NCBI RefSeq assembly: GCF_029203305.1
Contig: NC_089461.1
Span: forward strand, 1,240,001 to 1,304,000
DNA: 64,000 nt
Direction of reading: 5' to 3'
Source of the DNA: Yamadazyma tenuis
Taxonomy: Eukaryota; Ascomycota; Pichiomycetes; Serinales; Debaryomycetaceae
Positions 48,201 through 56,682 of this stretch are shown here, piece after piece (position 1 is the stretch's first letter; every line of letters begins with the position of its first letter). The notes beneath the pieces are model-generated. The model saw only the letters and a program-made list of their open reading frames with translations, made no database searches and was not told the origin of the DNA. Both the position numbers and the translations under genes were made by a program.

Positions 48201-48835
48201 GCATCTCTTGAGTGGTTTATATCGTCACTGAAATCCAAAGAGTTCAGATCAGTCTTATCATCCACAAAACTTGAGTGAATACACAAGCTAGTGTGTTGAG
48301 AACTAGATTTATTATAAGCGTTCACCTTGAAGATGAACTTTAGTTCCTCAAGCTTTCTCAATCTGACAGACACGGATCTTGGATCTTGACCAGTTATCTT
48401 GTTCAAATCAGAAGCATAAATACCACTTGGGCCATGCTTTGCTATTTCACATAATAACTGGAACGGATATTCACCCAATTGGGTTTTCAACTTTTTGGAA
48501 TAGTCCTTCCCAGTCAAAAATTTCCATTGGGTTTCGGTACTTGGGTATATCCTTAAATTTTGCCCATTCACTCTTTTAGACATGAAACTTTCATAATCCT
48601 CATCTGGATCAATCTGCTTATCCATCTCCCATATAAATAAAGCTCCTTTTACATCCTTATTAAAGAATAACCACTTCCATATGATTTGTTTACTAAACAA
48701 ATCAAGTTCTGAGCTTTTCAATTTCTTGGAACATATATTCCATAAATCATTGGTCGATATCCCATTATTCCCTGAAAATGCAACCTCTTGGTGGATATGT
48801 CCAATTAAGTTACTTGGTGTACATGAAAACACCAT
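45248..48835 (-). CDS. TFC3: Tfc3 (tau138), B-block-binding subunit of TFIIIC
   Basis: This 1,195-residue protein (yeast 1,160) is the largest TFIIIC subunit and contacts the B box of tRNA genes. Matches to Tfc3 include EYPFQLLCEIAKHGPSGIYA, DLNKITGQDPRSVSVRLRKL (B-block winged helix, near residue 150), YDFEGKFKFYRYF, RREALIELIKESGG and the C-terminal NDYWVQNNWYSI. The middle is basic and disordered (GKKRRVDENRKVTKKRKKHE). A frame without ATG runs 18 bp upstream to a GTG; 48835 (MVFSCTP) aligns with the yeast start. EFM5 diverges from it 322 bp away. Confidence 0.92.
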   Translation of the reverse strand: MVFSCTPSNLIGHIHQEVAFSGNNGISTNDLWNICSKKLKSSELDLFSKQIIWKWLFFNKDVKGALFIWEMDKQIDPDEDYESFMSKRVNGQNLRIYPSTETQWKFLTGKDYSKKLKTQLGEYPFQLLCEIAKHGPSGIYASDLNKITGQDPRSVSVRLRKLEELKFIFKVNAYNKSSSQHTSLCIHSSFVDDKTDLNSLDFSDDINHSRDAEKLRNIIIQKVKQAPNGLRSLSDLKHELNLGTSRSMAKFFRGIVMSLYKKGYLEKVMVKSAASFGTLGGSTVRNDGDEGEPEELLHIYCIRFLKDIPNHSDHLDISDMIENDYENDDEGPVSLPRLNHVFPISTQFYHNISLPEFPPSSMDLCNSLTGVSEYKPFVKILDSITTFVKENDEDKRLQTFKEPYEGISISRSYDFEGKFKFYRYFCDSKEKIKDNSLSSKKRPTTNIISLDWKSLPSVGKIKSDSLIGKKRRVDENRKVTKKRKKHEESPQTPSISIRQDAKQEKNISNIVSVSLKPPHFYQPEVRKSSSTPISTSSNLSSIKSIKRREALIELIKESGGVVFTSAQLLRSLDRKLDNSTSTDMKTLVRDIAILVHTGIVESRDVRTVRSGQNITRKVLILKDENFKPMKEKIEEVQKLCEADDGKRFYPTLTDRKFIEADVTLYSTQVHKRRQRLTDLSSSRMRTTKIDEAKSQTRVKLERSNTMSDEVNPNNVGETQVTKITNPLKTYVGARFKGRTKPIKKGPESETESSTISSRRRPLVFTESDESKLFKLVVISRTFFKLIDFEYLAELFLNFTGKELKQKWTSVRKKIGGVIIVLKAIEKFEAIIRKFVNDGTVGLEDLKEPINFEFFLQLWEKVDNLRFGDFLKSLYFKLNENYKNYEALETKDLHPIPYEQMVSNSMRQKEVIVASHVFYQEGNWKVQKEGEKEKDKVTDQIKTILRALCMTDESSFKSRAVLNILEPYGDDKVQYVLTSMIRDKEIVYSGIEDTDKSFVLTDKFENSLVPLKSVPQMLRAASRFSDNIETAAQDSKGIILSQGIKGGHMISLLRSVSFYESSLVHINKPHRFVGYESRLVDKTKLGCDIIVKCENKLQLQATKQVPVPTGRACSHVWLDLDGKINTDLWIKIVASVLWYMVFRPGVLSFDISNKFESVLTSSDVKEVLNWLKESECINEGGNNDYWVQNNWYSIIG

Positions 48836-49157
48836 CTTGTTAGACCAATCCACAGGTTTCCTACTCTCTAATAATTTGGTTATCTTGCTAGTGCGATTCT
48901 GATGGCTGGTAAAAGGGTGAAGAATGTGAACTCATTTGTATCAAGTCAATAAAATAAATGATGACCACCTTCCAATGATGGTTTCAAGCTATTTTTGAAT
49001 ATCAGCACCCCTGAGAAGTTATCCTTCTGTTCAAGAACGATTTTGAATGTTAGAAGCTTCAATATTAAACATCAATTCATGCGTGTGTCTACCATGAAAT
49101 CTCCTTTGGGCCCGCGATAGCCATCAGAATGTAAAATCTTTTTTGACTAAATTAAAT
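48836..49157. other. Divergent promoter region of TFC3 and EFM5
   Basis: About 320 bp with no gene. No recognised element beyond AT-rich runs. Confidence 0.35.
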
Positions 49158-49919
49158 ATGGAATTTGACAATGATGAACCCATAACCTTATCCGCACATG
49201 CTTTAGCTGCATTGCAAGAGTTCAAGGACGAAGAAAAGAAAAGATTGGAAGTCTTTGAGCAACTTTACAAAAAGTCAGAGGAAGACTTTGATGCGAAAAA
49301 CGAAAGCCAACCAACCAACAACCAGCCAGTAAGTATTGATAGTTTTTCAGAAGACTGGCAGTTGTCACAGTTCTGGTACACTGACGAGACCTCAAAAATC
49401 TTAGGAAAAGCTTTATTGGAAGGAGCAGATGAAGATACTGTTGTCGTTATCGCTAGTGCACCAGCAGTATACGCTGCAATGATGAACTTCAGCAAAGAAG
49501 AGCTTCCAACTGATAAAATTTATCTATTAGAGTATGATACCAGGTTCAAACTCTTGGCTGGTGACAAATTTTACCAGTATGATTACAATACACCAAATGC
49601 AATTCCGGAAATCTTGAGACATAAATGTCATAGATTATTGATAGATCCTCCATTTCTAGAAGAGGAATGCCAGAAGAAATCTGCAATGGCTGCTAGAAAA
49701 ATGCTAGTTAAAAATCATGACTTGAAAACAAAGAATGGAGATTTGCAGTTCAAGTTAATCTCTTCAACAGGAGAAAGAATGAAAAGCATTATGGAAGAAA
49801 CATACCCTGAATGCCAGACGACAAGCTTTTTACCTGAGCATAAAAATGGATTGAGCAATGAGTTTAGGTGTTATGCTTCGTTTGAATGTAGCCAATGGAC
49901 ATTCCAAGACGATTTATAA
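49158..49919 (+). CDS. EFM5: Efm5, lysine methyltransferase of eEF1A
   Basis: This 253-residue seven-beta-strand-like methyltransferase belongs to the Efm5/N6AMT2 family; yeast Efm5 methylates Lys79 of eEF1A. Signatures are TLSAHALAALQEF at the N-terminus, DWQLSQFWYTDETS, VVVIASAPAVYAAM (AdoMet site) and the catalytic LLIDPPFLEEEC, a DPPF motif near residue 160. NEFRCYASF lies near the end. The frame opens at a TTG five codons upstream; 49158 is the first ATG. EFB1, the exchange factor for eEF1A, follows on the same strand 180 bp downstream, so two genes acting on eEF1A are neighbours. Confidence 0.92.
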   Translation: MEFDNDEPITLSAHALAALQEFKDEEKKRLEVFEQLYKKSEEDFDAKNESQPTNNQPVSIDSFSEDWQLSQFWYTDETSKILGKALLEGADEDTVVVIASAPAVYAAMMNFSKEELPTDKIYLLEYDTRFKLLAGDKFYQYDYNTPNAIPEILRHKCHRLLIDPPFLEEECQKKSAMAARKMLVKNHDLKTKNGDLQFKLISSTGERMKSIMEETYPECQTTSFLPEHKNGLSNEFRCYASFECSQWTFQDDL

Positions 49920-50099
49920 GTTTTTCCTTCACTAATAATATCCCTGTGTCTTATTTTGCAGCTCATCGTAGAACTAGGTTCTGAAATTTACGCGTATACG
50001 TGTATTAAGTGTCATTATACCAGATATTTTTGCCTCATTGCGAGGACACCCAACGCTGAAAAATTTTACAAATTATTGATCTTTTTCTTTCAATACAAT

Positions 50100-51015
50100 A
50101 TGTCTTTTTCTGACTTTACTAAAATTGACTCAGTCAAGTCTTTAGAACAATATTTGGCTGACAAGTCTTACATTGATGGGTATGTTTATTAAGATTGATA
50201 TCAATCATGTCATCTTTTAACAGATTTGACTGGATAAAATAATTTTCAATTTCAATTTGGAGCAACAGGTAAGAGCTCCTTGCAGTTCCTTTTTATCCTA
50301 AACAATATGATGATCGCAATCTTTGGTCCGTGTTTATGAGGTGGATTCAAGACCCACCGCATGAGTGACAAAGGAGATTAAAATAACGTATCTGATAATT
50401 GAAACGTCCAGTAAATTAAGTGACAATTTTGAAAACTTCTGATTGTTATACTAACATGAATTTAGTTCCAAAGCCACTCAAGCTGATGTCACTGTTTACA
50501 AGGCTTTCCAAAAGGAATACCCACAATTGACCAAATGGTTGAACCACATCTACTCTTTCGCTGAAGATTTCGAAGTTTTGCCAGCCGGAACTGCCCCTGC
50601 TGCTAAGGCCGTTGAACAAGAAGACGATGATGATGTTGATTTATTTGGTTCTTCTGATGATGAAGTTGACGAAGCTGCTGAAAAATTGAAGCAAGAAAGA
50701 TTAGCTGCTTATGCTGCTAAGAAGGCTGCTAAACCTGCTAAGCCAGCTGCTAAATCTATCGTCACTATGGATGTCAAACCATGGGACGATGAAACTGACT
50801 TAGAAGAATTGTTGGCTAATGTTAAAGCTATCGAAATGGATGGTTTGGTTTGGGGTGCTTCACAATGGATTCCAGTCGGCTTTGGTATTAAAAAATTGCA
50901 AATCAACTGTGTTGTTGAAGATGACAAGGTCTCTTTGGAAGATTTGCAGCAACAAATTGAGGAAGATGAGGATCATGTCCAATCCACTGATATTGCTGCC
51001 ATGCAAAAGTTGTAA
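50100..51015 (+). CDS. EFB1: Efb1, eEF1B-alpha exchange factor (spliced)
   Basis: Efb1 exchanges GDP for GTP on eEF1A during translation elongation. The gene is join(50100..50179, 50466..51015), 209 residues (yeast 206). Exon 1 encodes MSFSDFTKIDSVKSLEQYLA and ends in SYIDG; exon 2 continues SKATQADVTVYKAFQKEYP, restoring the GST-like N-terminus. The acidic hinge DDDDVDLFGSSDDEVDE and the KKAAKPAKPAAKSIVTMDVK segment precede the C-terminal catalytic domain (KPWDDETDL, GFGIKKLQINCVVED, DIAAMQKL). Strong codon bias marks high expression. The intron carries a box C/D snoRNA. Confidence 0.97.
50180..50465 (+). other. Intron of EFB1
   Basis: A 286-nt intron with donor GTATGT, branch point TACTAAC (50449-50455) and acceptor TTTAG 10 nt later. 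It hosts snR18. Confidence 0.95.
50303..50401 (+). ncRNA. SNR18: Box C/D snoRNA snR18 (U18) in the EFB1 intron
   Basis: About 99 nt with a C box ATGATGA (50307-50313), a D box CTGA (50392-50395) and a CAAT/ATTG terminal stem (50303-50306 with 50398-50401). The 13-nt guide TTGGTCCGTGTTT (50323-50335) is perfectly complementary to the conserved 25S rRNA AAACACGGACCAA. It abuts a D'-like ATGA (50336-50339), so the fifth-nucleotide rule points at the A in CACGG, matching the known U18 target (yeast A649/C650). A C'-like GAGTGA and a GGTGG/CCACC hairpin lie between. In S. cerevisiae snR18 also lies in the EFB1 intron. Confidence 0.9.
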
Positions 51016-52315
51016 GCACTTTCAGCTAAATTCTAAATACGAGTAATCAATATTAATAACGCAACTGTTCGTAAGTCACCGAATGTCGTCGCTAAGCGCA
51101 TATCAGTGAATAAGAGCTGAGCGATTATTCTGCTATTAGCAGTTAACTCAGCTAATTCTTTGACTCTACTACACCCATCCCTTCACTAAAAGTTTATGTA
51201 TCTTGACTATAGCGTCAAGAAATATGTAGTGCCTAAGCCATCATGAATGTGTCATATTGACCTTCGATAATCAGTAAACAAATAACCTAAGGGCTTCTGA
51301 AAGGATCACTTTTAAGCAAAGCTAAAATTGATTTGATTACAAGCATGTCAAAGGTTATTATGAAGTCAATGCAAACACATAATCAATATTAGAAAGCTCA
51401 ATCATTGAAAAAGATATTTATAAATGTGAACACAACGAGAATATATTGCTTGTGTCCATATGCTGGTGATTTGCATGAAGTCAAACCAACTACAAGCTCG
51501 ATTTACAGAGCATTGAGTTCCAAGGCTACCTCATAAAGGGTAATTTATTATTTATGAGATTTGCGAATTTTGAACATATTGACTGAGAAAACTGCCCAGC
51601 AAGAATTTACAGGTAAACCAATATAGCCTGCTGAATCAGACAGCATAGAAATTCACCTTGATTCAAAAGATCTTTCTAGCAAAACGAAATAATCAAGCAA
51701 GAAACTTAATCTTTTCCTGAACGAATTGTACTCCTGGAATTTAAACATGTCAAAACTTCTGCGGTTTCTCTACAATTAACAAATGTCTTGAGAGGAATTG
51801 AGGAATACCTATTACTATCTTTTTTGCAGACAACGTTACTCATATAGTTTATTTCTTTAATGAACAGTATTAAAGATGTCTGAATATATGGCTGTTTGTA
51901 GGCTCTAGAACAAAGGAGTCCCAAATTCAAGAGTGACCTTACAATGGTGGCTGCAAAACTAACACACGCATGATACAATATCAGGTGTGGTAGGATATCG
52001 AAAGATACACCTCCTGATATATTTAACAAAGACTAGCATCTCTGAATGCTTAAATGTTTAGTTAATTACTTGGGTGATCCGTCTTTGTGCGCTCATGTGG
52101 TTATCCTGTTTGTGGATCAGCACGAGTATATACAGAGTCATTGTCTCATCAGTAGAATTTCTCTTCTTCCCACTCTTTTATTTCCAAGTTTGTTCTTAAA
52201 GAGTTTGAATTAAAACCTTTAAAAAAGAACCCTGAAATATATCCCACTTACGCTTCACAGCCCTAACCTTCTAACTTCGTGAGAGCCAGAAGCCAGGATA
52301 AACTAAAAATTCAAG
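51016..52315. other. Gene-free 1.3 kb before the basic orphan ORF
   Basis: AT-rich DNA with no convincing gene. A 107-codon minus-strand frame (51706-52029) shows no recognisable domain. TATATA at 52127-52132 is a candidate TATA for the ORF at 52316. It marks the switch from compact to sparse gene spacing. Confidence 0.45.
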
Positions 52316-53821
52316 ATGATGTTTGTCCCAACCAACCACAGATCCGTTGAAACTGATTTTCATTTCAGTATCAATGTAAGCCACCCCCAGTTCAACTTAC
52401 CACCAAAGTCAAAGTTCCAGCAGTTTATGGCCAACATAAAGGAAACCTTCATTCATCCCAAGTACAGAGGTCCCAAGCACAAAGTCAAGAGAATCAAAAA
52501 AAAGCTGTTGATCCCTCAACACAAAATTAATCATCACAGATCAAAATACGAAAACAAGAAAAGGGACTTTAGGGAAAAGATAGCAAATGGAAAGGACAAA
52601 GTGCATGCCAAGAAGGAGAAGCTCTTCAAACGTTTTAAGTATGCTAAAACACATGTCAAGTGCTTTTTCGCTTCTGGCACAAAGAGGATGAGTCGGATCC
52701 ACAAAACCCAAAGCTTGAGAACTAGAGTGATGCTCCAGCAAAGAAAGTTGAGCTGGAAGTTTAGAGCTGATTCAAAAAAGATGAAGGCCTTGATTATTGT
52801 CAAGAAATTGAAGGCCCTCATCAAATCTTTTATCAGCTCAAGTGCATACGACTGGCATTCCAGGGTTAGAAACTTTCAGAGGAGAGTTTCTAAAATCAGG
52901 TTAAAGTTTAGAGGCAGGAGCTACAGGCTCCTTGAAAACACAAATATCCAGCTCATGATATTTGTGTGCAAATTCAAGGGCATCTTTAACTGGTTAAAGT
53001 TGTCCATTCTGCTGCTGATGAGAAAAATGTGTTCCTCGATGTGCCAGATATTTGCAACCGCGAAACGGAAATGTTCTCACTTGCGGTTAAAGTTTAGAGA
53101 CAGGAAACTTAGGCTCAAAGAAAAGTTGAAGACCTTAGCCAGAAAGGTCAGATACCTCAGGTCTTGCATCCAGAGAGTTTTCTTATGGCCAATGGAAAAG
53201 ATGGTTTCTATGATCAAAATATCGATTAAACTTATTGAAGAGAAACTTAATCGGTGGGGTTTAGATGATAAGAAAATGAGATTTGATTTCTTTGTCAATG
53301 ATTTCAAGGACACAATTCAAACTATCAAAGATACCAAATATCGTTGTCAAAATCTCCTCGAGTTTATTATAGAAGAGATTCAGTTGGAAATTTGCTATAG
53401 GAGAAGCGAGATTCCGCAAAAGTTGGAGGGCTTCGAATCAGTGTTATCTGAAATGCGGAGACATATCGAAGTCAGAATTTCGTATCGGGTTCTGCATTTC
53501 AAAGTGAATCATCCACGTTTGTTCAAGTTCAACTCTTATTTCAGGACGGGATTTGAAGCTACCCCAAGACCATTGAATGAAATTGACAAGTTCTGGATCG
53601 ATTATAACAAGACTAGATCCAGGACATTTAGAGATGATGATCATCACGTTTCCTACAGACTGCATCACCTATATACAGCAGGTAGAGAAAGAACCTTCCC
53701 AAGGAATTTGAAATCTACTCAATTTGAAAATCATGCTGCGCTGATCCATCCTGAAAATAGTTGTGGGTACAGTGTTTCCAGGATGAATAACACACCTCCA
53801 ATATCCGAATGTCGCGACTAG
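52316..53821 (+). CDS. Orphan, highly basic 501-aa protein whose C-terminus is encoded by a transposon end
   Basis: I do not recognise this protein. It is extremely rich in K and R (plus H, F, L, S), with runs such as KHKVKRIKKKLLIPQHKINH and little acidic sequence until the last third. There is no signal peptide; one hydrophobic stretch lies near residues 217-237 (FKGIFNWLKLSILLLM). A degenerate repeat is visible: IRLKFRGRSYRL near 194 and LRLKFRDRKLRL near 256, matched in DNA by GGTTAAAGTTTAGAG at 52899 and 53085. The last 16 codons lie inside the left terminal repeat of the Tc1-like element at 53770. Read across the empty site, the frame would instead run seven further codons to a TAA at 56021-56023. 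The charge suggests nucleic-acid or membrane-phosphate binding, but no role can be assigned. Confidence 0.55.
   Translation: MMFVPTNHRSVETDFHFSINVSHPQFNLPPKSKFQQFMANIKETFIHPKYRGPKHKVKRIKKKLLIPQHKINHHRSKYENKKRDFREKIANGKDKVHAKKEKLFKRFKYAKTHVKCFFASGTKRMSRIHKTQSLRTRVMLQQRKLSWKFRADSKKMKALIIVKKLKALIKSFISSSAYDWHSRVRNFQRRVSKIRLKFRGRSYRLLENTNIQLMIFVCKFKGIFNWLKLSILLLMRKMCSSMCQIFATAKRKCSHLRLKFRDRKLRLKEKLKTLARKVRYLRSCIQRVFLWPMEKMVSMIKISIKLIEEKLNRWGLDDKKMRFDFFVNDFKDTIQTIKDTKYRCQNLLEFIIEEIQLEICYRRSEIPQKLEGFESVLSEMRRHIEVRISYRVLHFKVNHPRLFKFNSYFRTGFEATPRPLNEIDKFWIDYNKTRSRTFRDDDHHVSYRLHHLYTAGRERTFPRNLKSTQFENHAALIHPENSCGYSVSRMNNTPPISECRD
53770..53815 (+). repeat. Left terminal inverted repeat of the Tc1-like element
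   Basis: 46 bp starting CAGTGTTTCCAGG and ending CCGAATGTCGC; a perfect reverse complement of 55951-55996. It supplies the final codons and is followed six bases later by the stop of the upstream basic ORF. Confidence 0.95.
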
Positions 53822-53830
53822 GTAGTTTTC

Positions 53831-54173
53831 AATTTCGCTCCTGTCAGTTTTCAATATCGCCAGTAGAGTAAGGTAATGACTTATGCACAGATCCTGGATA
53901 TCGCGGTGTAAGTTTATGAATGACGGTTGTAAGGCCCCCTAATTACGTGATTTCATATATAAAAATATCGTGTATTGTATACTAAAAAAGACCTATAGAG
54001 TAAGTCTCAATGACTCGAAGAAAATAAATGAATTTCGTTCCAGCCTCGGAACGAAATTCGTGGTAGAAAATTAAAAATGGCGCACTGCAAACAAAGCAAA
54101 AAGCGCACACCGTAACAGATTAATATCGCATGGCGAGTTGATGAATATCGCTGTTGTACTAAATCAATATCGC
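53831..54173 (+). repeat. Left subterminal AATATCGC repeats
   Basis: Copies or near-copies of AATATCGC occur at about 53853, 53898, 53963, 54122, 54144 and 54166, all in the same orientation. The right end has the inverse GCGATATT or CGATAT at about 55592, 55607, 55684 and 55862. This is consistent with multiple transposase-binding sites. Confidence 0.6.
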
Positions 54174-54205
54174 AAGATGAAGTCGTTTTTGTCGTATAAC
54201 GTGGA

Positions 54206-55573
54206 CTAAAGAGGCTTCTTTTCCAAGCACGTAGAGAAGCAGTTTTGGGAGTGTTTGATACTATTTTGTATATATTCAAGTGGTACAGAATTTGCAGCCT
54301 CTTTGATACGCAATGAAAGAGTCTCTCTTTGGAGGAGCTTTTCCCTCTTCAACCTACTTTTTACTTGGTACCAGAATTGTTCAATTGGGTTTAACTCTGG
54401 AGAGAATGGTGGGAGATAAAGTAGTTTATAGCCCCTGGCCTGAATGATTCTTGAAATGCTTTGGTTCTTATGGATACTAGCATTATCCATAATCAAGTAA
54501 GCATTCTTCATAATAGGATGCCGGTCTAAGGTGTTCATTAAATCAAGAAGGAATTTCTTATAGTGCCCTGTAACGGTGCCTCTAGAGGTGTCTTGATTCT
54601 TTTCTTCATCAATCTTCCGTTTCTTATTCAGCGACTGGGCTTTTGGCTTCCTCAAACTCAATTGAACTACCCCGTGGTAGCAAACAGCGCCTAAAATGGT
54701 TCTGTTTTCTGATCTAGTGGTTGGTGTCTTAACTATAGGCGTTTCTCCTCTAGTTGCCCAGGCTCCGGAACGTTTCATGTTAATGTTGAAACCGGCCTCA
54801 TCGATAAAAACACAATTGGAGCAATAGTCAACGTCAGAGTTTAATACTTTGGTTACAAAATCAAATCTTTCCTGGATCTTCTTCACTGAATTCCTTTCAA
54901 CGCTCTCTTTACGAGCAACTTTGAAGCTCATAGTGCATTCGTCTTTCAAAAAGACATGTAAGGATGACTTGCTGACCTTGAGATCCATGAAAGACTCACA
55001 TAATCCTTCCATCATGTCGTTTATAGTGGAAGATGGATTTTGATCAATGAGTTCTTTCAAATACTCTTTATGACTTTCGTCAAGTTTAGATATGGCTGCC
55101 TTTCCTCTTGGCTTGGGTTCCGGTAACACCTTTTCTTTCGATTCTTTGTATTCCTTAACCCATCTCTGTGCATTCCTGGGTTTTATGCCCAACTGCTTAG
55201 CAATTGATGCAATAGAGCACCCTGGCCGCTCAATCCAGAGGTCGAAGAACTGTTCTCTATCTTTAGAACTATAGAGATGATAGTTACGGGTGCATTCCTT
55301 CTTTGCTTTCACAGGCTTACTGCCCTTAGGAGTCTTGTCTGGGTCATTACCTGGGTCATCGCCATTGTAAGAATTTGGAATCAGTCCCAGATTAGCATTA
55401 TGTTCAAATTCCCTCCTTACCTGTTCACGATATTGAGTCAAATCTACTAAAGTCTCGAGAGGAACACAATCATCAATATCTCCTTGGTCAATTATTGGAT
55501 TACCTGCTTCATCCACCATATTGTTGTCTCCATCGTCATAAACGAATTGGTATTCTGTTGTCGCTTCTGTCAT
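54206..55573 (-). CDS. Tc1/mariner DD34E transposase
   Basis: A 455-residue transposase. An acidic leader is followed by a helix-turn-helix DNA-binding region at about 95-140 (CSIASIAKQLGIKPRNAQRW) and a second helical segment. The DDE catalytic domain has Asp in CVFIDEAGFNINM, Asp in AYLIMDNASIHKN and Glu in LNPIEQFWYQ, with 34 residues between the last two: the Tc1-type DD34E signature. GAWATRGETP and LPPFSPELNP are family motifs. A basic RKPKAQSLNKKRKID insert may be a nuclear-localisation signal. No frameshift or stop is seen, so it is potentially functional. The frame opens five codons upstream at a TTG; 55573 is the first ATG. Confidence 0.95.
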   Translation of the reverse strand: MTEATTEYQFVYDDGDNNMVDEAGNPIIDQGDIDDCVPLETLVDLTQYREQVRREFEHNANLGLIPNSYNGDDPGNDPDKTPKGSKPVKAKKECTRNYHLYSSKDREQFFDLWIERPGCSIASIAKQLGIKPRNAQRWVKEYKESKEKVLPEPKPRGKAAISKLDESHKEYLKELIDQNPSSTINDMMEGLCESFMDLKVSKSSLHVFLKDECTMSFKVARKESVERNSVKKIQERFDFVTKVLNSDVDYCSNCVFIDEAGFNINMKRSGAWATRGETPIVKTPTTRSENRTILGAVCYHGVVQLSLRKPKAQSLNKKRKIDEEKNQDTSRGTVTGHYKKFLLDLMNTLDRHPIMKNAYLIMDNASIHKNQSISRIIQARGYKLLYLPPFSPELNPIEQFWYQVKSRLKREKLLQRETLSLRIKEAANSVPLEYIQNSIKHSQNCFSTCLEKKPL

Positions 55574-55950
55574 TCCTGAACTGATCAATTGACGATATTC
55601 TATAACCCCCTAATACGATATTCAAATTTTTGAAGACAGCACTTTATAATACTTAAGGTGCGAATAGTGAAAACCTTCTGGTGCGATATGATTGTAAACG
55701 GGGCGAGAAATTAATTTACAGGGCTATGCGACATTTTTATCGAGCAGAGTACGTTAAACATTAGTGAAGAGAGCGTTATACAAAATATTTGGATCAGAAA
55801 AATCGGTGGTTCAAGTTACGACAGCATATGACTACAAATGTGATAATTTAGAAGCCAGATTGCGATATTATAAAAGTCAGAAAACGTAAATGAATATGTT
55901 TGGTTACGTTATTCAACTTCATAAACTGCGCTATTAATTATATGTGAGTT

Positions 55951-55996
55951 GCGACATTCGGATATTGGAGGTGTGTTATTCATCCTGGAAACACTG
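55951..55996 (-). repeat. Right terminal inverted repeat of the Tc1-like element
   Basis: 46 bp, a perfect reverse complement of the left repeat, ending ...CACTG before the TA duplication. Confidence 0.95.
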
Positions 55997-55998
55997 TA

Positions 55999-56682
55999 CT
56001 TAAATTCACACCTGCCCAGTTAATGTACACTTTAATTGAGAATAAGGCGAATGTTTGCATGTTGGTAGAGAATGTAATTCCTTTTTTGAATTAATGCACC
56101 TTTGAAAGATAAAATATTACCACATTGAGAAGGAAATGTTCTTCGGCCATAAGACGGTGCATCCTGCTCTGACTTTCAGTTCCTCCCCGGCTCAAAAATG
56201 TTAAACCGATGACCATTTTCGGCCAGTAACATAGCAAGTAGAAAAAGAAATGGCAGGTTGAAGTTAAAGTTCATCTCACCTAGGGAAAAGTCGCTATCTT
56301 TCGAGAAGTTTCATTTTTTAAGGTCATTATTAAGGTTTTATTCTTATGTTGAGCTTCTTATTGAACATACCTTTCAAATAAAAGACTCCTTCCTTTGGTA
56401 ATGCGATCCCCAGAAAAGCAATAATTTAATAAAGCTTCGTCTCGTTACTTACATATTTTACTGTTCTTTGGGTGGTCAATTTGTGATGCTCCCTAAAAAG
56501 GGGTATTGGGCTCTTTCCATTGATTATGAAGTTCCCAAAGCAATATCAAGGGAAGTTGACCCTTCCTTCTCTAGAATTGCCTAATTAAGGACGCTAATAA
56601 GAGGTAGTAGTTATTGACGATAATAACTGAAACGTTGTCATATAAAGTAGCTTCTACTTTTTCATTTTGCCAAAAAAGTAAG
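55999..56682. other. Upstream region of the adhesin gene
   Basis: About 680 bp. The first 25 bases are the displaced 3' end of the basic ORF (frame closes at 56023). The rest is AT-rich promoter DNA. TATAAAG at 56641-56647, 42 bp before the adhesin ATG, is a candidate TATA box. Confidence 0.5.

Larger units (their letters stand above)
53770..55996. mobile_element. Complete Tc1/mariner-family DNA transposon, 2,227 bp
   Basis: The element has 46-bp perfect terminal inverted repeats beginning CAGTG, flanked on both sides by TA (53768-53769 and 55997-55998), the Tc1/mariner target duplication. It contains one intact DD34E transposase gene on the minus strand. Subterminal DNA carries many copies of AATATCGC, in mirror orientation at the two ends. 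Candida species carry related elements (Cirt family). Perfect repeats and an intact ORF suggest recent insertion and possible activity. Confidence 0.93.

Noticed and set aside
51706..52029. 107-codon minus-strand ORF as a possible gene or retroelement relic
   Set aside because: No recognisable domain or composition, and no flanking repeats; most likely chance in AT-rich DNA.
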